Shown piece by piece: positions 1 through 8,389 of a stretch of 64,000 bases of DNA. The notes below the pieces were generated by a model. That model saw only the letters and a list, made by a program, of their open reading frames with translations. It made no database searches and was not told the DNA's origin. Origin of the DNA: Leifsonia sp. 1010 (lineage in GTDB: Bacteria > Actinomycetota > Actinomycetes > Actinomycetales > Microbacteriaceae). Position 1 is the first letter of the stretch; every line of letters starts with the position of its first letter. A program made the position numbers and the translations under genes. The stretch lies in NCBI RefSeq assembly GCF_031455295.1, contig NZ_JAVDSL010000001.1:248001-312000 (forward strand). The letters run 5' to 3'.

Positions 1-78
1 CCTGGTAGCGGTGATGGCGTTGGCCAAGTGCGCCGGTTGTCGGAGCTGATTTCGACCAAGTGTTCGCGGCAGCGGCAA

Positions 79-921
79 CTACTCCTTGTTGCGGTAGAGG
101 ACCATGGTGATGGGACCGAAGACCGCGACGAGCAGCGCTGACGAGACGAGCACCCACCCGATTTCCCCGGTGGGCACCGAGCCGTGCATCAGGCCGCGTA
201 CCACGGTCGCCAGGTGGGTGATCGGGTTGACCTCGACGACCGCCTGCAACCAGCCGGGCATCGTCTTCGGGTCCACGAAGATGTTGCTCACGAACGTCAG
301 CGGGAACATCACCATCATGCTGACCCCGGCCACCGAGTTCGGCGTGCGCAGGATTAAGCTGAGCATCGTCCACAGCCACGACAGGCAGAACGAGAACACC
401 AGCAGCAGCACCACCGAGAGCACCACACCGACGGCGCCACCCTCCGGCCGGAACCCTAGGATCAGGCCGAGCGTGATCACGATCGCCGACCCGATCGAGT
501 AGCGCATCAGATCGCCGAGCAGGGCGCCGACCAGCGGGGACGGTCGCCACACCGGAAGTGACCTGAACCTATCGAACATCCCCTTCTGAATGTCGGTGTT
601 CAGCGTTATGCCGGTGTTCATGGTGATCATGACGTTCGCCTGCACCAGGATGCCGGGCAGCAGGAATTGCAGGTACGCCTGTGTCGAACCGGCGAGGGCG
701 CCACCGAACAGGTAGGTGAACATCAGCGTGAACATGATTGGGAACATGGTCACGTCGACGAGCTGTTCCGGGACGTGTTTGATCTTCAGCAGAGCGCGCC
801 AGCCGAATGTCAACGAGGTGCTCACCGGACCGGGTCGGGGCCGGCGCTCACCGGCCAAGAGCACACCGCGCAGCGCGTCCTCGGTGACCGGCGACGCCTG
901 CTCCGCGGACGTGGCATTCAT
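79..921 (-). CDS. ABC-2 type transporter permease (DrrB-like)
   Basis: This is the membrane half of a two-gene ABC exporter. The 280-residue protein has a hydrophilic N-terminus of about 40 residues and then about six hydrophobic segments between roughly residues 55 and 275. It carries the DrrB-like stretch with GILVQ, followed by [15 protein letters not shown], typical of drug-resistance ABC-2 permeases. The ATG overlaps the stop of the upstream ATPase gene as ATGA (918-921), so the two are translationally coupled. The exported substrate cannot be read from the sequence; antibiotic or other xenobiotic efflux is the usual role of the family. The 78 bases downstream of the gene, to the window edge, show nothing recognisable. 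Confidence 0.9.
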   Translation of the reverse strand: MNATSAEQASPVTEDALRGVLLAGERRPRPGPVSTSLTFGWRALLKIKHVPEQLVDVTMFPIMFTLMFTYLFGGALAGSTQAYLQFLLPGILVQANVMITMNTGITLNTDIQKGMFDRFRSLPVWRPSPLVGALLGDLMRYSIGSAIVITLGLILGFRPEGGAVGVVLSVVLLLVFSFCLSWLWTMLSLILRTPNSVAGVSMMVMFPLTFVSNIFVDPKTMPGWLQAVVEVNPITHLATVVRGLMHGSVPTGEIGWVLVSSALLVAVFGPITMVLYRNKE

Positions 922-1883
922 GCGGCATCCTCCTTGGGTGTCTCCTCGGACGGGTGACCGGTCAGGGCGAGAAACACCTCGTCCAGGCTCGGCTGACCGA
1001 GCGCGAACTCGGTGACGTCGATGCCGCCGCTGGATAGCTCCGCCAGGGCACGGGCGACCCGCTCGGGGTCGGAGATCCGCGCGGACAGCGCGACCGGGTC
1101 GGCGGACGGCTCGGCCGGCGCGTCGAGAGCGGCGGCGAGGACCCGCTCGGCCTCGGCCCGCTGCTCGGGACTACGGAGGCGTACGTGCAGCGAGCCGGCG
1201 CCGACCGATGCCTTGAGCTGGCCGCTGGAGCCCTCGGCGATGACCTTCCCGTGGTCGATCACCGCGATGCGGTCAGCCAGCTGGTCGGCTTCGTCGAGGT
1301 ACTGCGTGGTCAACAACACGGTCGTGCCTTCGGCGACCAAACCCCTGACGATCTCCCAGACCTGGTTCCTGCTGCGCGGGTCGAGCCCGGTCGTGGGCTC
1401 GTCGAGGAAGATCAGTTCGGGGGTGACGACCAGGCTCGCTGCGATGTCGATGCGCCGGCGCATCCCGCCGGAGTACTTTTTCACCTGCCGGTCGGCCGCC
1501 TCCGCAAGATCGAACGCGTCGAGCAGGTCGGCCGCCCGCTCCCTGCTTCGGCGGCGTGAGTAGCCGAGCAGCCTGGCGAGCAGCAACAGGTTCTCCGCCC
1601 CGGTGAGGTCCTCGTCGACCGACGCGAACTGCCCGGTGAGGCCCACCCTGCTGCGCACCGCCTGGGCATCACGCACGACGTCGTAGCCGAGCACTTGCGC
1701 CTCGCCGGCGTCAGGGTGCAAGAGCGTGGCCAACATGCGGATCGTGGTGGTCTTGCCGGCCCCGTTGGGACCGAGTACGCCGTACACGCCCCCGGCGCGC
1801 ACGGCCAAGTCCACACCGGCGACCGCGCGGGTCTTGCCGAAGCTCTTCTTCAACCCTCTCGTCTCGATGGCGAGCTTTCCCAT
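918..1883 (-). CDS. ABC transporter ATP-binding protein (DrrA-like)
   Basis: This is the ATPase subunit that powers the adjacent ABC-2 permease. From the chosen start it has 321 residues: Walker [10 protein letters not shown] at 38-46, Q-loop around Q85, signature YSGGM at 137-141 and Walker B LIFLDEP at 157-163. The H-loop position is TTQYLDEAD, with Gln in place of His, which is characteristic of the DrrA subfamily rather than a defect. A longer open frame reaches 1931, but the start at 1883 is preceded by a good ribosome site (GAAGGAG), so it was preferred. The gene lies downstream of a PadR gene with two operator-like palindromes between them. Confidence 0.93.
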   Translation of the reverse strand: MGKLAIETRGLKKSFGKTRAVAGVDLAVRAGGVYGVLGPNGAGKTTTIRMLATLLHPDAGEAQVLGYDVVRDAQAVRSRVGLTGQFASVDEDLTGAENLLLLARLLGYSRRRSRERAADLLDAFDLAEAADRQVKKYSGGMRRRIDIAASLVVTPELIFLDEPTTGLDPRSRNQVWEIVRGLVAEGTTVLLTTQYLDEADQLADRIAVIDHGKVIAEGSSGQLKASVGAGSLHVRLRSPEQRAEAERVLAAALDAPAEPSADPVALSARISDPERVARALAELSSGGIDVTEFALGQPSLDEVFLALTGHPSEETPKEDAA

Positions 1884-1924
1884 GGGTTCGACTCCTTCTC
1901 TCGGTTGCGAACCGATTGGTGAGC

Positions 1925-1940
1925 TAGTCAAACTTGACTA
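1925..1940. promoter_or_regulatory. Palindromic operator TAGTCAA-N2-TTGACTA
   Basis: Perfect 7-bp inverted arms lie around a 2-bp centre, 41 bp upstream of the DrrA-like start codon. The position between the PadR gene and the exporter it probably controls suggests a PadR operator. The assignment to PadR is inference from context. Confidence 0.6.
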
Positions 1941-1970
1941 CTTGGCCAGAGTAAACGAGGAGGAAACCTC

Positions 1971-1986
1971 TAGTCAAGGTTTATTA
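1971..1986. promoter_or_regulatory. Second, degenerate copy of the TAGTCAA operator
   Basis: The left arm TAGTCAA is identical to the site at 1925-1940; the right arm TTTATTA matches 5 of 7 positions, with the same 2-bp centre. It overlaps the PadR stop codon. The centres of the two sites are 46 bp apart, a spacing that would allow co-operative binding on one DNA face. Confidence 0.4.
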
Positions 1987-2577
1987 GAAGCGCATCTTGA
2001 GGGGATCGCGGACCGTTCGCCACGAACCCGGATCATCGGCCATGGTGTAGGCACCCCCAGACAGTCGTTTGCTCAAGCTCTTCGCCCATTCCAGTTCGGT
2101 GCGGGCGTGTCCCGCCCATAGTTCGGCCTGATCGCGGACGTGCTCGGGAATGTGCGGGTTCGGGTTCTCCCACCCCCTGGCCTGCCCTTCGAGCTCCGCT
2201 TCCAGGCGCGCGACCCGCTCGTTAACGTGCGCGATGGCATCTGTCCTGGTCAGCATAGGCAACATGGCGATGGCCGCGTCGCGCATAGTGGGGTCATGGG
2301 TTCGACGCAGACCATCGCGGACCAGTTCGACTATCTCGTCACGTCCCCGATCTGTCGCGCGGTACAAAACGCGCTCCGGCCCGGAGTTGCCCGGCTCGGC
2401 GTGTTCGGTGAGGAGGCCATCAGCCGCCGCCTTTTTCAGCGCGTGATATATCGAGCCGGGCTTGATGTTGGCCCAAATCTCCGCACCCCAGCTCTGCAGT
2501 TCGGACCGCACCTGGTAGCCATGCGCGCCGCCGGAGAGGTGCACGATACCGAGTACCAGGAGCTTCGTCGCCGACAT
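1984..2577 (-). CDS. PadR family transcriptional regulator
   Basis: This is a 197-residue DNA-binding repressor with an N-terminal winged helix (LLVLGIVHLSGGAHGYQVRS, then IKPGSIYHALKKAAADGLL) and a C-terminal helical PadR_C/Vir_act_alpha domain. The motif PGSIYHALKK is typical of PadR proteins. The start at 2577 was chosen because GGAGGTGGGCGT precedes it; an in-frame ATG 21 codons upstream has no such signal. The gene is first in a minus-strand run PadR - DrrA-like - DrrB-like, an arrangement in which PadR proteins usually repress the exporter until a ligand binds. The ligand is unknown. Confidence 0.92.
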   Translation of the reverse strand: MSATKLLVLGIVHLSGGAHGYQVRSELQSWGAEIWANIKPGSIYHALKKAAADGLLTEHAEPGNSGPERVLYRATDRGRDEIVELVRDGLRRTHDPTMRDAAIAMLPMLTRTDAIAHVNERVARLEAELEGQARGWENPNPHIPEHVRDQAELWAGHARTELEWAKSLSKRLSGGAYTMADDPGSWRTVRDPLKMRF

Positions 2578-2799
2578 ACGCCCACCTCCGCTCAACCTGC
2601 TCGAACTCGCTCCGCTTGCGCGCCGCCAGGATGGTGTCAACTCCCGCCAATACTAGGATCCCTCCTGGTCCGTGTGGTGTCGGCACTGACCTACAAACGG
2701 TGCTGGTGGAGACTTCCAAAGCCAATTGGGTCTGTATTTGGATTGGCGGCGACGTCGAACAAGCTGCCCGGCATGATCCGCAGCGGATGGCACCGGCGA

Positions 2800-2935
2800 G
2801 CGTCGCGGTGGATGCGAGCACCTGATCCAGGAGGCTCTCGCCGTTGCCCGGTTCGAGGTGCAGGTCCAGGACCAGCAGCGTGATGGCCACCGCGAGGACG
2901 CCGTCGGTGAACGCTTCCAGTCGCACCTTGGTCAT
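2800..2935 (-). pseudogene. Truncated TMEM175 (DUF1211) potassium channel fragment
   Basis: A well-placed ribosome site (CCAGGAGG) and ATG at 2935 begin a reading frame with VRLEAFTDGVLAVAITLLVLD, the signature first helix of bacterial TMEM175 channels. After about 35 residues the similarity stops: the following frame is low-complexity and runs antisense into the PadR gene, so no further transmembrane helix or second repeat is present. The full-length family has about 200 residues. This looks like the 5' remnant of a deleted or rearranged gene. The downstream break point is approximate. The 220 bases between here and the PadR start hold no other gene I can recognise. Confidence 0.6.
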
Positions 2936-2998
2936 CGCGGCCTCCTGGTCGTCGCCGTTCGAGGTGGCCACACCTTAGCCGGGCGGACACGCTCCGTT

Positions 2999-3016
2999 CA
3001 ACGATCGCGATCGTTG
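2999..3016. promoter_or_regulatory. Perfect 18-bp palindrome CAACGATCGCGATCGTTG
   Basis: A perfect inverted repeat with no spacer lies in the divergent gap between the TMEM175 fragment (start 2935, minus) and the lamin-tail surface protein (start 3070, plus). The length and place fit a repressor operator. No regulator can be assigned. Confidence 0.4.
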
Positions 3017-3069
3017 CGTTCACCTCCCCTTTCCCTTGCATACCGCCGGCTTCGGTAGCTTCCGTCTCT

Positions 3070-5739
3070 GTGCGACTTCTCAGAACCCGAACCGTGGCGG
3101 TCCTCGCCGCCACCGCGACCGCCGGCACCCTGGCGCTCGCCCTCCCCACCGCCGCGCAGGCCGCGGCGACGCCCGACGTGCGGATCACCGAGTGGATGTA
3201 CAGCCCCGGCACCACCGGCGGCGAGTTCATCGAGCTCACCAACCTCGGCACGACGCCGGTCAGCCTCACCGGCTGGTCCTTCGACGACGACAGCCGACTG
3301 CCCGGCACAGTCCCGCTGGACGGGCTCGGGACGCTGGCGTCCGGCGAATCCGCCATCATCACCGAGTCGACGGATGCCGCCTTCCGGACCGAATGGTCGC
3401 TCGGCGCCGACGTGAAGGTGCTCGCCGGCAACACGACCGGCCTCGGCCGCGCCGACGAGATCAACCTCTTCGACGGCCCGGATGCGGTCGCGAACCTCGT
3501 CGACCGGCTCACCTACAACGACCAGGGCACCGGCACGGTGAAGGGCCCGCGCACGCAGGGGAAGTCGGGCGTGCCGACCACGGCCGCTGCGCTCGGCGCC
3601 AACGACGCCTCGCAGTGGCAGCTCTCCGCCGTCGGCGACGCGGAGGGGTCGTGGGCGTCGGTCAGCGGCGACCTCGGCTCGCCGGGCAAGAGCCGCTTCG
3701 CCCCGGCTCAGCCCGCGTGGAAGAGCATCCACATCAACGAGGTGTCGTCCGACAACACGGCCACCCCGGTCGCGGACGCGATCGAGCTCTCCAACAGCGG
3801 GTCCGTGGATGTGGACATCACTGGCTGGCTGCAGATCGACAGCGGGGCCGCGACGGCTGCAACGACCTTTTCGGCCAGCCTCGCCGACGGAACCCCGACG
3901 ACGGTCGTGCCCGCGCACGGGTACGCGTACTTCTCCTCCACTAAGGGCCTGAGCAGCGGCGGGGACGGCGTCAAGCTCTACCTGCCGGACGGCACGGGAG
4001 GCGCCGCCGGCACCCTGGTCGACTCCGTCGACTACACGGCAGGCGAAGCCGGCACCGACGAGGGCAATGGGTTCGGAGCGGGCGCCTACGCACGCTGCCC
4101 CGACGGCACAGGATCCTTCGCCTCGGTGGCGACCAAGAGCTTCGGCGCCTCCAACGCCGGCGCGTGCCAGAACGTGCTCACCAACCCTGCCAACGGCGGC
4201 AACGGCGGCGGCAACACGCTGACCTGCCAGCCGGAGGCGCCGTCCGGCACGGGCACCCTCCCCGCCGGCGCGGGCACTCCCGTCGCCTGGCCGGGAAGCG
4301 CCACCGTCTCGGTCGCCGACTCGCTGTGCGCGTGGGAGACCACCACCGGCCCGGAGGGCCGTGACGTCAGCGGCCTGGTCTTCGACCCGACCAACGCGAA
4401 CGTGCTCTACAGCGTCAAGAACAAGGGCTGGGTGTTCCGTATGGTGAAGGAGAACGGCCTCTGGGTGGCCGACACGGCCAACGGCTGGGCCGCGGGCAAG
4501 CAGATCTTCTTCCCGGGCAGCAGCGACACCGCGACGAACCAGCCGGACTCCGAGGGGCTCACGGTCGGACCGGACGGCGCGCTCTATGTCACGACCGAGC
4601 GCAACAACGCCGCCAACACCATCCCGCTCAACTCCATCCTCCGCATCGACCCGACCTCGTCGGCTACGACGCTGGTGGCCACCGACCAGTGGAACCTCAC
4701 CGCGGAGTTCCCGGAGCTCCACGCCGGGAACAAGACGGAGGCGAACCTGGGCTTCGAGGGCGTGACGTTCGTGCCCGACACCTACCTCACCGGCACCGGC
4801 TTCGTCGACCAGTCGACCGGTAAGACCTACCTGCCCTCCGACTACCCGCTGCACGGCACCGGCCTGTACTTCGCCGCTCTGGAGAACGACGGAAAGCTGT
4901 ACGCGTACGCGCTCAACAGCGACCACACCTTCCACCGGGTCGCCGTGGTGGACACGAAGATGGGCCACGTCATGGACGTGCAGTTCGACGCGGCCACCCA
5001 GCGCATCTGGGCGCTCTGCGACAACACCTGCGGCGTCTCCTCCACCGTGCTGAAGATCGACGGGACGGGAACGATCGTCCCGCAGGTCGTCTACAGCCGC
5101 CCCGCCGGTCTGCCGAATGACAACCTCGAGGGCTTCGCCCTGGCCCCGGCCTCGACGTGCTCCGGAGGGACGCGCGAGGCCCTGTGGTCGGACGACGGCG
5201 TGTACGGCACCGGCCCGGGCAGCCCGACGGAGGGCCACGCCCTCTACAGCGGACGCATCGCGTGCGACCTGCAGCTCGGCGGCCAGGGCGTCTCCGGACC
5301 TGCGACGGATCCGGCGGCGATCGCGCTGTCCGCGGGCTCCGGCGCCGTCGGCGACCGCATCACGCTGACCGGCACGCACTTCGCGCCGGGCACGCAGGTC
5401 ACGTTCGTGTTCAACTCCACGCCGGTCACCCTCGGGACGGCGACCGCCGCACCGGACGGGACGCTGACCTTCGCCTTCTCGGTGCCGACGGTCCCCGCGG
5501 GCGCGCACACCGTGACCGCGTCGATCGGCGGGACCGTCGTCGCCTCGGCGGCCTTCAGCGTGACGGCCGCCGGCGCTGCTGGAACCACCTCGTCGACCGG
5601 GGATCCGGCCACCGCCCTCGCCTCGACGGGTGCCGACGTGAGCGCGGCGTCGGGACTGATCGCGCTGGCGCTGCTGGTCGGCGGCGGACTGCTGATGCTC
5701 CTCCGTCGCCGCGGCCGCACGAACACGACAGAGCAGTGA
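3070..5739 (+). CDS. Cell-wall anchored protein with two lamin-tail domains and a phytase/esterase-like domain
   Basis: An 889-residue exported protein. It has a signal peptide (RLLRTR, hydrophobic core, cleavage near AQAAA), two lamin-tail domains (about 35-160, with VRITEWMYSP and GEFIELTNLG; about 220-360, with IHINEVSSDN and AIELSNSGS), then an esterase-like/phytase-like beta-propeller region (about 390-720). An Ig/IPT-like domain follows (about 730-830, with GDRITLTGTHFAPGTQV). The C-terminus is a sorting signal: LASTG at 850-854, a hydrophobic helix and an Arg-rich tail. GTG is the start; there is no clear ribosome site, but TAGCTT at 3056-3061 would give a 2-nt leader. Extracellular nuclease or phosphoesterase partners often carry lamin-tail domains; the substrate here is unknown. 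Confidence 0.85.
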   Translation: MRLLRTRTVAVLAATATAGTLALALPTAAQAAATPDVRITEWMYSPGTTGGEFIELTNLGTTPVSLTGWSFDDDSRLPGTVPLDGLGTLASGESAIITESTDAAFRTEWSLGADVKVLAGNTTGLGRADEINLFDGPDAVANLVDRLTYNDQGTGTVKGPRTQGKSGVPTTAAALGANDASQWQLSAVGDAEGSWASVSGDLGSPGKSRFAPAQPAWKSIHINEVSSDNTATPVADAIELSNSGSVDVDITGWLQIDSGAATAATTFSASLADGTPTTVVPAHGYAYFSSTKGLSSGGDGVKLYLPDGTGGAAGTLVDSVDYTAGEAGTDEGNGFGAGAYARCPDGTGSFASVATKSFGASNAGACQNVLTNPANGGNGGGNTLTCQPEAPSGTGTLPAGAGTPVAWPGSATVSVADSLCAWETTTGPEGRDVSGLVFDPTNANVLYSVKNKGWVFRMVKENGLWVADTANGWAAGKQIFFPGSSDTATNQPDSEGLTVGPDGALYVTTERNNAANTIPLNSILRIDPTSSATTLVATDQWNLTAEFPELHAGNKTEANLGFEGVTFVPDTYLTGTGFVDQSTGKTYLPSDYPLHGTGLYFAALENDGKLYAYALNSDHTFHRVAVVDTKMGHVMDVQFDAATQRIWALCDNTCGVSSTVLKIDGTGTIVPQVVYSRPAGLPNDNLEGFALAPASTCSGGTREALWSDDGVYGTGPGSPTEGHALYSGRIACDLQLGGQGVSGPATDPAAIALSAGSGAVGDRITLTGTHFAPGTQVTFVFNSTPVTLGTATAAPDGTLTFAFSVPTVPAGAHTVTASIGGTVVASAAFSVTAAGAAGTTSSTGDPATALASTGADVSAASGLIALALLVGGGLLMLLRRRGRTNTTEQ

Positions 5740-5744
5740 GGGCT

Positions 5745-5780
5745 CCGGGGGAGGCGCGGGTCGACCGCGTCCTCCCCCGG
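5745..5780 (+). terminator. GC-rich hairpin terminator after the lamin-tail gene
   Basis: Arms CCGGGGGAGG...GCGG and CCGC...CCTCCCCCGG pair across a short loop, beginning 5 bp after the stop codon. There is no T-tract, as is common for actinobacterial terminators. Confidence 0.65.
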
Positions 5781-5832
5781 TGACCGCCCGCGCACACGTG
5801 TTCCGACAGCGAAGACGACTTTTCCAAAACTT

Positions 5833-5861
5833 TTGACACCCGCATGGGCCGCGCATTTGCT
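5833..5861 (+). promoter_or_regulatory. Possible promoter of the xylanase gene
   Basis: TTGACA at 5833-5838 and a weak TTTGCT at 5856-5861 are 17 bp apart, 71 bp before the xylanase start. Just upstream, CAAAACTTTTG (5825-5835) is an 11-bp palindrome in an unusually A/T-rich patch, which could be an operator overlapping the -35 box. Confidence 0.35.
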
Positions 5862-5932
5862 GGATGACGCAACAAATCCGGCGAGGACGCCGCACAGCCG
5901 CGGCGCCCCGACGCATACGAAGGAGTATCCGC

Positions 5933-7051
5933 GTGTCAATTCGTCTCCGAGCCGGCCTCATCACCTCTGCGGTGATCGGGGCCGGAGCAGTGATCCTCTC
6001 CCAGGGAGCCGCATTCGCAGCTCCGCCCACCCCTCCCTCCCACCACACTCCGGCCCCGGCGGACTCGCTGCGCGCGCTGGCATCGCAGTCGGGGCTCCGC
6101 ATCGGTGCGGCCGTCAACACCGATCTGCTCGCCACGAACTCCGAGTACCGGGCGATCGCCGCGTCCCAGTTCTCGAGCGTCACTCCCGAGAACGTCATGA
6201 AGTGGGAGGTCGTCGAGCCGACGCAGGGCACGTACGACTGGTCGGCGGCTGACGACCTCGTCTCCTTCGCACAGCAGAACGGGCAGCTCGTGCGCGGGCA
6301 CACCCTGGTCTGGCACAGCCAGCTGCCCGCGTGGCTGAACGCCGCTGCGCCGTCGATGAGCTCCGACCAGGTGCGCGCGCTCCTCAAGAAGCACGTCGTG
6401 GACGAAGTCACCCACTTCAAGGGCAAGATCTGGCAGTGGGATGTGGTCAACGAGGCGTTCAACGACGACGGGACGCTGCGCGACACCATCTGGCTGCAGA
6501 AGCTCGGACCCGGCTACATCGCCGATGCCTTCCGCTGGGCGCACGAGGCCGACCCCCGGGCCCTGCTGTTCTACAACGACTACAACATCGAGTTCACCGG
6601 TCCGAAGAGCAACGCGGTCTATCAGCTCGTCAAGGACCTCACGGCGCAGGGCGTGCCGATCGACGGCGTCGGCTTCCAGACCCACCTCGACAGCCAGTAC
6701 CCGCTCCCGGACCTGCAGAACAACCTCCAGCGCTTCGCGGCACTGGGGCTGAAGGTCGCCGAGACCGAGGTGGATGTGCGCACGACGCTGCCGGTGACCC
6801 CGGTCGAGCAGAACGCCCAGATCGGCGGGTTCACGTCCACCCTCCAGGCCTGCCTCGCGGTGCGGGCGTGCCTGTCGTACACGGTGTGGGGCATCGGCGA
6901 CGCGTACTCATGGGTGCCCGATGTCTTCCCGGGCGAGGGCGCGGCCACGATCTACGACGAGAACCTCCAGCCCAAGCCCGAGTACACCGCCCTGCAGCAG
7001 ACGCTCGCGCTCGCTGCGGGCACGCCGGGACGAAACGACCCGCGGCGCTGA
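5933..7051 (+). CDS. Secreted endo-1,4-beta-xylanase, glycoside hydrolase family 10
   Basis: The enzyme hydrolyses internal beta-1,4-xylosidic bonds in xylan outside the cell. The 372-residue protein has an N-terminal signal peptide (cleavage near AAFAAPP, about residue 30) and a single GH10 barrel. The general acid/base is E174 in WDVVNEAFND and the nucleophile is E279 in ETEVDV; the substrate-binding motifs HTLVWHSQLP and FYNDYNIE are present. There is no carbohydrate-binding module. GTG at 5933 was chosen because GAAGGAG lies 7 nt upstream and it places the signal peptide at the N-terminus; an in-frame ATG at 5864 would add 23 Arg-rich residues. The gene is monocistronic, with hairpins on both sides. 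Confidence 0.95.
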   Translation: MSIRLRAGLITSAVIGAGAVILSQGAAFAAPPTPPSHHTPAPADSLRALASQSGLRIGAAVNTDLLATNSEYRAIAASQFSSVTPENVMKWEVVEPTQGTYDWSAADDLVSFAQQNGQLVRGHTLVWHSQLPAWLNAAAPSMSSDQVRALLKKHVVDEVTHFKGKIWQWDVVNEAFNDDGTLRDTIWLQKLGPGYIADAFRWAHEADPRALLFYNDYNIEFTGPKSNAVYQLVKDLTAQGVPIDGVGFQTHLDSQYPLPDLQNNLQRFAALGLKVAETEVDVRTTLPVTPVEQNAQIGGFTSTLQACLAVRACLSYTVWGIGDAYSWVPDVFPGEGAATIYDENLQPKPEYTALQQTLALAAGTPGRNDPRR

Positions 7052-7072
7052 GTCACATAGGGAGTCACGGAA

Positions 7073-7101
7073 GGGGCCGGACGATGCGTTCGTCCGGCCC
7101 C
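7073..7101 (+). terminator. Terminator hairpin after the xylanase gene
   Basis: A perfect 12-bp stem (GGGGCCGGACGA with its complement) around a 5-nt loop, 21 bp after the stop codon and without a T-tract. The following bases up to the next start (7102-7244) hold no recognisable gene. Confidence 0.75.
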
Positions 7102-7244
7102 GCACCCTGCGCCGCGCCCAGGTTGCGCTGCTATGGTTCCCGAGCCGGCAGTGCGCCGGCTTCAGGGAAGACGCCTCGTTGACAGATGGATCTCCGGATC
7201 CGGCCACGACTCGTCGCCTCCTCTGTGCAAACAAGAGGAGCGCC

Positions 7245-8363
7245 ATGCCCGCGTCCGTGAAAGCCGTCGTCTACTGCGAAGGACTGTTCGGGAGGCTCGA
7301 CGGCAAGACCGCCAACGGTCTCGTCCGCCATTCCGAGAAGTACGAGATTCTGAGCGTCATCGACAGCACGCGTGCGGGCGGCGACGCAGGCGAGGTCCTG
7401 GACGGCGCACCGAACGGGATCCCGGTGCTCGCGAGCCTGGACGCATCCCTCGATCGTGCCGGCTTCATCCCCGACACCCTCATCTTCGGGATGGCACCCA
7501 CCGACGGCCTGCTGACCGCCGACCACCGCGCCGTGCTCCTCGACGGCATCGACCGCGGGATGAACCTGGTCAACGGACTGCACGAGTACCTCAACGACGA
7601 CGCCGAGTTCGTCGCCGCCGCCCTCGTGGCCGGTGTGACGATCGAGGACGTGCGGCGGCCGAAGGAGATCGCGGAGCTGACGCTGTTCAGCGGCCGCATC
7701 TTCGACGTCACGTGCCCCCGCATCGCGGTGCTCGGCACGGACGGGTCGGTCGGCAAGCGCACCACGGCCACCCTGCTCACCCAGGCGCTGAACGCGCAGG
7801 GCATCCGCGCCGTGATGGTCGGGACCGGGCAGACGGCGCTGATCCAGGGCGCCCGATACGCGGTCGCGCTCGACGCCACGATCCCCCAGTTCTGCTCCGG
7901 CGCGGTGGAGGCGCAGGTCGTCGCCGCGTTCGAGGAGGAGGACCCGGACGTCATCATCGTCGAAGGCCAGGGTGCCCTGAGCCACCCCGCCTACCTCAGC
8001 TCGGGCGCCATCCTGCGCGGTAGCCGGCCGGAGGGCGTCATCCTCCAGCACGCCCCCGGGCGCGTGATGCTGGGCGACTTCCCGATGATGCCGATGCCGA
8101 CGGCCGCGAGCGAGATCGCGCTTATCCAGGCGTTCAGCGACACCAGTGTGATCGGCATCACCATCAACCACGAGGGTCTGACGGCGTCCGGGATCGACGA
8201 CACGATCGCCGAGCACGAGGCCCAGCTCGGCCTCCCCGTCACCGACCCGCTCACCCGTCCGCTGGAGGAACTCGTCGACATGGTGCTGCTCGCCTTCCCG
8301 CAGCTGGGTCTGCGCGGCGAGGCGCTCGCCGGTGCCGCGAGCACGGAGTCCAGCCTGGCGTAG
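7245..8363 (+). CDS. DUF1611 family P-loop protein (DgcN-like)
   Basis: A 372-residue cytoplasmic protein of the DUF1611/COG3367 family. The N-terminal half (about 1-150) is a Rossmann-like domain (VKAVVYCEGLFGRLDGKTANGL). The C-terminal half is a P-loop domain with GTDGSVGKRT at 164-173 and VIIVEGQGALSHP near 240. Characterised members include DgcN, which takes part in D-glutamate catabolism as an N-acetyltransferase; that function cannot be assumed here because the usual dipeptide-epimerase-like partner DgcA is absent from the neighbourhood. The ATG follows AGAGGAG with good spacing. Confidence 0.85.
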   Translation: MPASVKAVVYCEGLFGRLDGKTANGLVRHSEKYEILSVIDSTRAGGDAGEVLDGAPNGIPVLASLDASLDRAGFIPDTLIFGMAPTDGLLTADHRAVLLDGIDRGMNLVNGLHEYLNDDAEFVAAALVAGVTIEDVRRPKEIAELTLFSGRIFDVTCPRIAVLGTDGSVGKRTTATLLTQALNAQGIRAVMVGTGQTALIQGARYAVALDATIPQFCSGAVEAQVVAAFEEEDPDVIIVEGQGALSHPAYLSSGAILRGSRPEGVILQHAPGRVMLGDFPMMPMPTAASEIALIQAFSDTSVIGITINHEGLTASGIDDTIAEHEAQLGLPVTDPLTRPLEELVDMVLLAFPQLGLRGEALAGAASTESSLA

Positions 8364-8377
8364 TCGGTGGCCCGGAA

Positions 8378-8383
8378 TACACT
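8378..8383 (+). promoter_or_regulatory. -10 element TACACT, leaderless GNAT transcript
   Basis: The hexamer ends 6 nt before the ATG at 8390, so the expected transcription start is the first base of the start codon. No ribosome site is present. Confidence 0.55.
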
Positions 8384-8389
8384 TCCGCC

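Noticed and set aside
2998-6489. A 1163-codon open frame on the minus strand opposite the lamin-tail and xylanase genes
   Set aside because: It is antisense to two well-supported secreted protein genes, is extremely Arg/Gly-rich and has no domain. Such frames arise from the high third-position G+C.
7179-7184. TTGACA as a -35 box for the DUF1611 gene
   Set aside because: No -10-like hexamer lies 16-19 bp downstream.
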